Positions 55,446 to 64,000 of a stretch of 64,000 nt of DNA are shown piece after piece. The position numbers were made by a program, and so were the translations under genes. Numbering within the stretch: the first letter of the stretch is position 1; each line of letters begins with the position of its first letter. Location: positions 35,911,280 through 35,975,279 of the forward strand of contig NC_083605.1 of NCBI RefSeq assembly GCF_029168945.1, given 5' to 3'. This stretch comes from Cannabis sativa. Lineage: Eukaryota > Streptophyta > Magnoliopsida > Rosales > Cannabaceae. Under the pieces are notes generated by a model. The model was not told the origin of the DNA. It searched no databases and saw only the letters and a list, made by a program, of their open reading frames with translations.

Positions 55446-57304
55446 TGTTGGGTTTTATGCCCTAAATAAAACTCATTTCATATAATCAGATTTACTTCTT
55501 AATAAAGATCAGAAATAACATTTTATGTTGCATGGTTCACATGATTTATTTCATGATTATATGTATATAATGTATGAATTCTTTTTTAAGTCCAGAACAT
55601 ATGAGTTGGTTAAAGATTATAGTGTTGTCAGCACAGTGGAATATAATCTTTATTATATGTTCAAAAGTTTATTCCTTGATTTGTCAGAACACTGGATTTA
55701 GACTGACATGGTATAATCAGCGATAGGTATTCTTACACCTTGGAAAAGTGTTATGTCCTTTCCAGGACATTGGCAAAGTTTACCAGTATCGGATGTATGG
55801 AGTATACATCGGAAGGGACCGATATTGAACTTTGATTAGATATGTTAAAATTTACCGTAATATCTATTCAATTCAATATCACCTGTTGATCCTAGATCAC
55901 ATGATCGAAATCCTGATATGGTTAGGTTCAATCTCAAGAGTGTTATTCGTGTTCTTTGATTTGTTAAGTTAAGCCTACTTTTGGGTTAGGGTGATACTTA
56001 CATTTTGGGAACACGGTAGTGCAATTGAGTGGGAGCGCTAACATAAATATGGAATCTATAGCTTCTATTTGGCAAATAGAAGTAAAGGATGATTTCCTTC
56101 GAGCTTAACCAAACGAAGATAAATGGTGGAGATCTCATTTCACTTAGGTGAAATATCATTTATACAGGGTTAAGTGTTTTAAGGATAAAATACATTGTAG
56201 GGTGTGACGGTAATTTAATCCCTGTACAGTGTAAATCATCTATATAGAGGATCATTGATCACATTAGGGTTATAACAATGGATAACTAATGACGTGTCTA
56301 TATCGTGGAACATATAGAGCGTTTCTATATGACTGAGAGTGCAATTCCAAGTTCTAAGTGTGGATTCAATGAGGAATTAATAAGTTAGGGAATTTACTTG
56401 GTAAATTCGGTTCGACTTATTGGAAGCTCGGTTATATAGACCCATGGTCCCCATACTAGTTGAGACCATACTGCTTGTAAGACTCAGCTAATTGATTTTA
56501 ATTAATCAATTAGAATTCTAAAAGTTAGACTATGTCAACTTTATGAATTTTGACTAAGCAAGGGTAAAACAGTAAATAGAGAGTTTAAAGGGTATATTTA
56601 TTAATTGAGAAACTTTGATTAGTTTTTATTAATAAATAAAATAAATGACAATATATTATTTAATAATTAATTATAGTTATTAAATAATTATATTTGACAT
56701 TTATGAAGTTGAAAGAGAGAATTGGCAATTTTGAGAAAATGGGAAACTAGAAATGATGAAATAGGAAAGTTTGAAAAGTGGAAGGATTTGTTTTCCTCAA
56801 TGAATGGCCGGCCACTTAATGCTTCTATTTCTCATTTTATTTTTCAATTTTAAACGCCAAATAATTCAACTTTAACCCTATGTGGTATTCTATAAATAGA
56901 AGGTAAAGGCTTCAGGTTTGAGATACATACTTTACAGTTTATTCTCTCAAACACTATGAAACCGCCACTCTCTTTCTTTCTTCTCTGTTTTTCGAATTCC
57001 CTTGAGTGATGAGTAGTGCCCACACACATCAAGTGGTACCTCTATCATAGTATGGAAGACTATGGAAATTCTACATCAAAGAAGGAGAAAAGAAGATCCA
57101 GGTTCAGATCTTGGTGATGCTCTGCTACAGAAAGGAATCAAGGGCTAGAGATCTGAACGGAAGGAGTCATATTATTCCGCTGCACCCACTGTAAGGTTTT
57201 CTAACTTTATATGTGTTTATTTTCATTGTTTTAGAATTCATATTAGGTTGTTAATCCAACATACTTGTTAGTAAATCTAGATCCTGGTAAAATAATTTCC
57301 AACA
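55446..57304 (+). mobile_element. 3' LTR of inserted element
   Basis: Same length and ends as the 5' LTR, with only scattered substitutions and no visible length change. Followed at once by the AAAAG duplication and chromovirus sequence (GTCCCGGCCAAG). Confidence 0.93.
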
Positions 57305-57309
57305 AAAAG

Positions 57310-58889
57310 GTCCCGGCCAAGTTTGTACTACGGTAATGATAGCTCCTCAACTAGCCTCGGAAATGGTTAGTGCAGGAATTGAATTCGTGGTCGGGAAATT
57401 ACATAATTTAACACTCCAATCTGATCTGTTGGAGAAAATCAGAAAGGCACAGCTGGAAGATCCAGAGCTAGTTAAGGTTCGAGACGAAGTAATGGCTGGT
57501 CGACCTAGAGGCTTTTCAGTCTCGAACAGTGGAATGTTGTTATATAAAGCTCGTGTTTGTGTTCCTAGTGTTGATGAGCTTAAGAAAGAAATACTGGATG
57601 AAGCTCACACCACGCCTTATTCGTTGCATCCGGGAACCACCAAGATGTATCAAGATTTGAAACCCTACTTCTGGTGGTATGGGATGAAAAGAGATGTGGT
57701 GGACTATGTGTCCAAGTGTTTAACCTGCCAGCAAATTAAAGCTGAACATCAGAGGCCGGCAGGTTTACTGCAACCTTTAGTCCTTCCAAAATGGAAGTGG
57801 GAGGACATTGCAATGGACTTCATAACTGGTTTGCCTAGAACTACGGGAATGTATGATTCATTATGGGTCATCGTGGACAGATTCACAAAGTCAGCTCACT
57901 TTCTACCAGTGAAAGTTACATATTCAGTGGATCAGAACGCTGAATTGTATGTGAAGGAGATAGTTCGTCTCCATGGAGCCCCTAAATCTATTGTATCAGA
58001 TAGGGATCCAAAGTTTACATCGAAGTTTTGGGTGAGTCTTCAGAAGGCTATGGGTACCAAGTTAAAGTTTAGTACAGCCTTTCACCCTCAGACTGATGGT
58101 CAGTCAGAAAGAACTATTCAGATTTTAGAAGACTTACTGCGAGCCTGTGTCATGGACTTTGAGGGTTCATGGAGTAAGTACTTGCCCTTAATTGAATTCT
58201 CCTACAACAATAGCTACCAGAGTACAATAGGGATGGCTCCCTATGAGATGTTATATGGTAGAAAATGTCGTTCTCCTATTCATTGGGACGAGACGGGAGA
58301 AAGGAAGTACTTGGGTCCAGAGTTAGTGCAGAGGACCAATGAAGCTATTGATAAGATCAAGGGTCGGATGCTTGCTTCTCAAAGCAGGCAGAAAAGTTAT
58401 GCTGATCTGAAGCGCAGAGATGTTACATTTCAGGCAGGGGAACATGTTTTCTTGCGGGTTTCATCAATGAAGGGTATTAGGCGCTTCGGGAAGAAGGGTA
58501 AATTAAGCCCTAGGTTCATTGGGCCATTTCAGATACTCGAGAAGGTCGGGCAGGTAGCATATTGGCTAGCCTTACCACCAGCGTTATCGGCTGTTCATGA
58601 CGTATTTCACATTTCTATGTTAAGGAAATACGTGTCAGACCCGACTCATGTCTTGAGTTATGAAGCCCTTGATCTACAACCAGACTTATCCTATGAAGAG
58701 CAACCTGTTCAGATTTTGGATAGAAAGGAAAAAGTTCTTCGAAACAAGACTATTGCACTGGTTAAGGTGCTCTGGAGAAACAGTAAGGTGGAAGAAGCCA
58801 CCTGGGAATTGGAGTCGGATATGAGAACTCAACATCCAGAGCTATTCAGGTTAGATTTCGAGGACGAAATCCTATTAACGGGGGGATAA
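57310..58889 (+). pseudogene. Chromovirus integrase and chromodomain (3' part of polyprotein)
   Basis: Open to the stop at 58,887-58,889; numbering here is from the first internal Met at 57,336, giving 517 codons. Zinc-binding HHCC: His 91, His 98, Cys 128, Cys 131. Catalytic triad: Asp 161 (in WEDIAMDF), Asp 222 (in SDRDPKF), Glu 258 (in TDGQSERT). A GPF/chromovirus-type C-terminal stretch (RRFGKKGKLSPRFIGPFQIL) is followed by a chromodomain at about 457-505 (VQILDRKEKVL...VLWRN...EATWELE). The chromodomain places the element in the chromoviruses; sequence feel and long LTRs suggest Tekay/Del. No stop or shift lies in this part; it is a pseudogene only because it is cut off from its start by the insertion. 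Confidence 0.92.
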
Positions 58890-58890
58890 T

Positions 58891-59626
58891 TGTAATGACC
58901 GCTCTAGTAATGTGGATTAGTAAAGGCAATTAGCACTAATTTTTATTATTTTATTATTATTTGTGAATTTATTTAATTCTGGATCCCAATATTTAGAAAT
59001 AAATATTAGAGTTATAATTTCTCAATTTCGGAGATTTTATTAAACTCTAGGGGTATATTTAGCTTATATGTGTAATATGCTATTTTTGTAATTTTTTGCT
59101 CGGCGACAACGGAAAATGCGATGGATGGCTAGATTGATCACATGGATAAGTTTAGAACCTTATTTCATAGTGGGAAATATTTTAGAAAAAATAAATTATC
59201 GGGATTGAGCGGGGTTAAGGATTTTGACCATTTTACCCCTAGCTTTAGAAATGCCCAAGTTATAGCTTTAAGGGTATTTTTGTCATTTGAAAGAAATAAA
59301 AGATAGGTGGCTGCCCTAGGTTTTTGACACCTAGCTAGGTTGATTTAAGCAAGGGAAATAGGTTTTCCCAACCATTTAATTCATTTAGTGAAATTAAGAA
59401 AAATCAAAGAATTGAAGAACAACTCTTGTCTCCCTCTCTTTCTCTTCGAAGGCAGCTAGAACAAGGGGAAGGGGCTGTGATTTTCTTGGATTTCAGCCAA
59501 AGATTCAAGGGAAAATTCAACTAAGGTAAGCTCTAGCAACTCTTAGCCCTAATTCTTGAATTTAAGCTTAGGTTGAGTATGTGAAATTGAGTTTCAGGGG
59601 CTGTTAGGTTTTGAAAGGTTTAGGGT
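58891..59626 (+). mobile_element. Truncated 3' LTR of chromovirus, 736 bp
   Basis: Begins TGTAATGACCGC just after the polypurine-like GGGGGGATAAT and matches the first third of the 5' LTR, ending abruptly at TTTAGGGT, where copia sequence resumes. The last ~1,340 bp of LTR, its CA end and the second copy of the target duplication are missing, so a deletion removed them. Confidence 0.9.
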
Positions 59627-62582
59627 AACCATGAGATCCAAATAGGCAATGAGGTCAAATCAAAGGTACTAGGCAAAGGTACCATTGATGTGTTTTTCAA
59701 CTCTGGTAAGAAAGTCACATTGGTGAATGTGCTTTATGTGCCCGACATGAATAGAAACTTGATTTGTGATGACTTACTTGGAAAACCTGACATTAAGGTT
59801 GTTTATGAATCTGGTAAGCTCATACTTACCAAGTCTAATATATTTTTAGGCAAGGGGTACTCTTGTGAGGGAATGGTGAAATTATGCACCAACGATGTAA
59901 CTTTTAATGTTAGCAATAATAAAGCATCTAGTTATATGATTGAGCATGATTCTTTATTTTTGTGGCATCTTAGATTAGCTTATATTGGTTTTTCTAATAT
60001 GAAAATAGTTTTAAAAAAATGTGGCATGATTGATTGTGATATAAGAAATTATGGTAAATTTGAAACTTGTGTAAAAGCGAAGATGATTAAAAAACCTTTT
60101 CCAAGTGTTGTGAGAAATTCAAAATTGTTAGATTTAATTCATAATGAATTATGTGAATTAAATAAATTTCTAACTAGAGGTGATAAAAGGTATTTCATTA
60201 CTTTTATTGATGACTATAGTAAATATACTTATGTATATTTGTTAAGGAAAAAGGATGAGGCCTTTGGTGCTTTTCAGATTTTCAAAGCGGAGGTTGAAAA
60301 TCAACTTAACATGAAAATAAAAGTGTTGAGAAGTGATAGAGGAGGTGAATACTTCTCTAATAAATTTACTCATTTTTGTGAGAAAAATGGTATAATTCAT
60401 GAGAGTTCAGCACCACATACACCACAATAAAATGGTATAGCCAAAAGGAAGAATAAAACATTTCTTGAAATGGTCAATTTTATGATAGTGTACTCTAAGT
60501 TGAACAACAACTTATTGGGGAGGCACTTTTAACCGCATGGCATATTCTTAATAGAATACCTATGAAGAAAAATGACATGTCTCCATATGAGTTATGGAGA
60601 GGAAGAAAACCAAATATTGGTTACTTCAAAGTGTAGGGGTGTCTTGCTTATTGTAAAAAGACCGAACCAAATAGAACCAAGTTGGGTTCAAGGGCCATAA
60701 AATGTGTATTTGTTGGTTATGCCAACAATAGTAAGGTATATATGCTATTGGATGTGAAATCAAATGTTGTGATTGAATCTACAGAACTAGAATTTTTTGA
60801 GAATAAGTTGTATGAAGAAAACTCTCAAAGTTCCACACCTCTAGGGGAGAATATTTTATATGAAAATAAGTCTCAAGCTTCTACTTCTAAAGAGGATCTC
60901 AAGAGAAGAATACTGCTAAAGCTGTAGAACAACCAATTGAACCTAGGAGAGGTCAAAGAGTGAGAAAAGAGAAAAGTCTAAATAAGGATGAAATAGATTC
61001 TCAACTAATTTTTTTTCTACGTGGTAGAAGGGACTAGAGAAGAAGTAATAAAGAAGATTCCTTCAATACTTCTTATTGAGGATGATCCTAAGACTTTTCT
61101 AGAAGCCATATAATCTAGAGATAGTACATTTTGGAGAGAAGCGGTTGATGATGAGATGGACTCAATTCTCTCTAATGACACCTATGATGTTATGAATCTT
61201 CTGCAAGGATGTAAAGCAATTGGGTGTAAGTGGATATTTAAGAAGAAATATCACACTAATGGTTCTGTACAAACCTTTAAAGCTAGGTTAGTAGCTAAAG
61301 GTTTTAGGCAAAAGGAGGGTCTTGATTGTTTTGATACTTATGCTCCCATTGCCAGAACAACTACCATAAAGGGTGTTGTTTGCATTGGTTTCATTACACA
61401 ACTTGTATGTTCACCAAATGGACGTAAAAACGACATTCCTAAATGATGACCTTGATGAGGAGGTCTATATGGAACAACCCAAGGGGTTTGTCCTACCAAA
61501 CAATGAACATAAAGTGTGTAAGTTGAAGAAATCCTTATATGGATTAAAGCAAGCTCCGAAATAATGGCATGTAAAGTTTGACAATGCTATTCTTTCAAAT
61601 GGCTTTAGGTATAACAATGGAGACAAGGTTTGTATTCAAAAACTTGTAAAAATTATGTGATTATTGTTTGCTTATATGTGGATGACATGTTAATCCTTAG
61701 TAATAACATGAAAGGAATAGAAGAAACTAAGAGGTTTTTTTCTTCAACCTTTAAAATGAAAGACCTTGGAGAAGTGGATACTATTTTGGGTATCAAAGTT
61801 ACAAGACATAGTGGGGGTTTTTATTTAGGGCAAGCACACTATATTGAGAAAGTGTTGAATAAGTTTAGCCATCTAAAGGCTAAAGAGGCCAACACACCAT
61901 TCGATCATAGTAAACTACTAGTTAAAAATAGTGGTAGAGCGGTGGTCAGTTAGAGTATGCAACTATTATAGGGAGCTTTATGTACGTTGCCCAATGTATA
62001 AGGCCCGATATATCACTTGCAGTGAGTAAACTTAGTAGGTTTACTAGTAATCCAAGTGTGGATCATTGGAAGGTAGAGTTTTGGGTTATCTAAAGAAAAC
62101 CAAAAACCTATGTCTTCACTACTCCAAAATTCCTTCAATTTTAGAAGGATATACTAATGCAAGTTGGATAGCCAACCTTGGGGATAATTTATCCACAACT
62201 AATTGGGTATTTACCCTAGGTGGAAAGGCGGTTTCTTAGGGGTCCAAAAAATAAACTTACATTTCTCATTCCACAATGGAAGCGAAGTTTATAGCTCTAG
62301 ATACCACTGGGAAAGAGGCTGAATCGTTAAGAGATCTCTTAATTGAGATTTCATTTATTAAAGAGGATGTATCTACAATATTAATATATTGTGATAGCCA
62401 AGCAACATTAGCTAGAGCATATAGTGGAGTATACAATGGGAAATCTAGACATATTAGTCTAAGACATGGATATGTAAGTGAGTTGATTCAAAGAGGAGTC
62501 ATCTCAATATCTTATGTGAGATCAAGTGAAAACTTGGCGGATCCGTTTACGAAACCACTAACTAGAGATTTAGTGGAAAAGA
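59627..62582 (+). pseudogene. Outer Ty1/copia: protease end to RNase H, broken
   Basis: Continues the copia frame interrupted at 42,169: protease end (NVLYVPDMNRNLI), GAG-pre-integrase (HDSLFLWHLRL), and integrase core with FIDDYSKYTYVYL and LRSDRGGEYF, stopped at 60,428. RT: WIFKKKYHTNGSVQTFKARLVAKGF (from 61,156), frame change near 61,400, [13 protein letters not shown] then a TAA, and LYVDDMLIL, the catalytic YVDD (about 61,670). RNase H from 62,276 (MEAKFIAL...YCDSQATLA...NLADPFTKPL). At least six stops or shifts. It ends by running into an LTR of another family at about 62,583, so its own 3' LTR is not seen. Confidence 0.88.
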
Positions 62583-64000
62583 CTATTGGATTATATTTTA
62601 CCAAGATCTAGATTTACTACCATGTATGTTATTTAACATCCTAGATATGAATTTCTAAAAACAATGTAATTTAAACACATATAAGTTTGAGTAACCTTAC
62701 AGTGGTTGCAGCGAAATTAAATGACTCCTTCACTCAGATCTATAACCCTTGTATCCTTTCTGTAGCAGAGTATCACCAAGATCTGAGACCGAAACTCCTT
62801 CCTTGTGTTTGGATTCTTCACAGTCTTACATACTATGATTGAGGACCACTTATTGTGTGTGGGCACTTATTCTATCACCATAGGGTTCGAAATTATGAAG
62901 AGAGGAAGAGAGAAGAGAGGTTCGAATAGCATAGGGAAGAAGGCTCAAATTTTTGACTGTAGGCAAGTGTGTTCATCATCCTTCAATTTGAGATCATCAC
63001 TATCTATTTATAGAGAACCACCTAAGTTTAGGTTTGAATTATTTGGCATTAAAAAAAATAAAATAAATGGTAAAATAGAGCAATAGTGGCCGACCATAGG
63101 ATGTGGGCCCCCACTTTGCAATTTTGCCATTTTTCCAACTATTTATCTTATTTTCTCAAAAATGCCATTTTCCAATTCAACCACTTAAATGCCAAAACTA
63201 TTTATTTAATAATTAAAATTAATTATCAAATAAAATTCGCATTTAATATATTTATTAATTAGGCTTAATCAAGTCTCTTAATTAACAAATAAACTCTAGA
63301 ATCTCTTTTCTTCACAATTAAGCCCTAGCTTAGTGAAAATTCATAAAACTAGACATAGTCTAATTTTAGAATTATAATTGATTAATCAAAATTAATTAAT
63401 TGAGTCTTACAAGCAGTTTGTCTCAACTAGTATGGGGACCATGGGCCTATATAACCGAGCTTCCAATAAGCAGATCTAGAATTTACCAAGTAAATCTACT
63501 AACTTATTAATTCCTCATTGCATCCACTATAACACTTGGAATCGCACTCTCAGTTACATAGAACGCTCTATATGTTCCACGATATAGATACGCTATTAAT
63601 TATCCATTGTTATAATCCCAATAATCAATGATCCTCTATAGATGATCTACATTGCATAGGGACAAACTTACCGTTACACCCTTTCAATGTATTTTATCCT
63701 TAAAACACTTGGCCACCTATAAATGATATTTTAGTGAACTAATATAATTACTAAAATGAGCGCTCTATTATTTATTTCTATTTAGCCTAGCTCGAAGGAA
63801 ATCATCGTTTCACTTCTATGTCCAGATAGAAGTTATAGATTCCATATCTATGATTAGTCCTCCCACTCAATTGTACTATCGTGTTCCCAAAATGTACGTA
63901 TCACCCTGACCAAAAAGTAGGCTTAACTAACAAATTAAAGAACACAAATAACACTCTTGAGATCGAACCTAATCATGTTAGGATTAAGATCATTTGATCT
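62583..64000 (-). mobile_element. Partial LTR of the 1,859-bp LTR family (-), runs off window
   Basis: Aligns in the same orientation as 4,920-6,807, from CTATTGGATTATATTTTACC (counterpart of TGTTGGAAATTATTTTACC) through GTAGCAGAGTATCACCAAGATCTGA to GATTAAGATCATTTGATCT at the window end, about 450 bp short of the expected far terminus. It is more diverged than the nested pair. Whether it is a solo LTR or part of a full element lies outside the window. The 93-codon ORF at 62,805 is inside the LTR and not a gene. Confidence 0.8.

Larger units (their letters stand above)
47577..57304 (+). mobile_element. Inserted copia-derived LTR element, 9.7 kb, TSD AAAAG
   Basis: Two LTRs of exactly 1,859 bp (47,577-49,435 and 55,446-57,304) enclose 6,010 bp. 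AAAAG is directly repeated at 47,572-47,576 and 57,305-57,309, and removal of the insert plus one repeat would bring the chromovirus frame together at the RNase H/integrase junction. The interior starts with a tRNA-Met PBS and ends with a GTGGGAG polypurine tract, but contains only ruined copia pol. It is thus a non-autonomous member, or a copy of one, that must have moved using enzymes supplied elsewhere. Confidence 0.93.

Noticed and set aside
42170..59626. Endogenous pararetrovirus (caulimovirid) instead of a retrotransposon
   Set aside because: Integrase with HHCC and DDE motifs, a chromodomain, LTRs and a tRNA-Met PBS place it in Ty3/gypsy; no movement-protein-like ORF is seen.
62805..63086. 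93-codon plus-strand ORF near the window end
   Set aside because: Lies within the reverse-oriented LTR and corresponds to non-coding leader sequence in the sister copies.

Overview
The window reads as nuclear DNA of a eudicot plant. It is very AT-rich, its two real genes have GT-AG introns and closely resemble Arabidopsis proteins, and most of the remainder is plant-type transposon debris: Ty3/gypsy chromovirus, Ty1/copia, Helitron, and hAT-, Mutator- and Stowaway-like small elements. The species cannot be fixed from the sequence. A member of the Rosales such as Cannabaceae is a guess from the look of the repeats, not a demonstrated match.

Layout. 1-9.5 kb: AT-rich DNA with one small TIR element, then diverged Ty3/gypsy pieces in both orientations that share an unusual primer-binding site. 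A solo chromovirus LTR lies there and is itself split by a solo copia-type LTR (TSD CAATC). 9.5-14.4 kb: degraded DNA-transposon-like sequence with a Lys-rich coding relic, a SINE-like unit, a long inverted repeat and a small TIR element. 14.4-15.85 kb: a non-autonomous Helitron with recognisable termini. 16.6-22.8 kb: a MITE and a half copy of it cut by a truncated copia element, gypsy gag debris interrupted by a 2.06-kb solo LTR (TSD GATTT), and a second truncated copia 5' end. 22.8-29.4 kb: gene-poor DNA with a tandem duplication, a possible TIR element carrying a first-exon-like fragment, several MITEs and a foldback element.

29.4-35.1 kb is the genic island. On the plus strand is a four-exon ACS10/ACS12-type PLP aminotransferase. 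Converging on it from the minus strand is a two-exon LRR receptor-like kinase of the At1g12460/At1g62950 group. In Arabidopsis the ACS10 locus (At1g62960) and At1g62950 have consecutive locus numbers, so this looks like an old conserved gene pair.

36.5-40.3 kb is a probable TIR DNA transposon relic with degenerate tandem repeats and exon-like pieces. 40.6-62.6 kb is a three-level nest. A decayed copia element is split by a nearly intact Tekay/Del-type chromovirus, whose pol is split by a 9.7-kb LTR element. That inner element has equal-length, nearly identical 1,859-bp LTRs and a perfect AAAAG target duplication, but its own copia coding sequence is ruined. From about 62.58 kb to the end is another minus-strand copy of the same LTR family. 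Both host genes look intact; essentially every other coding stretch is transposon-derived and broken.
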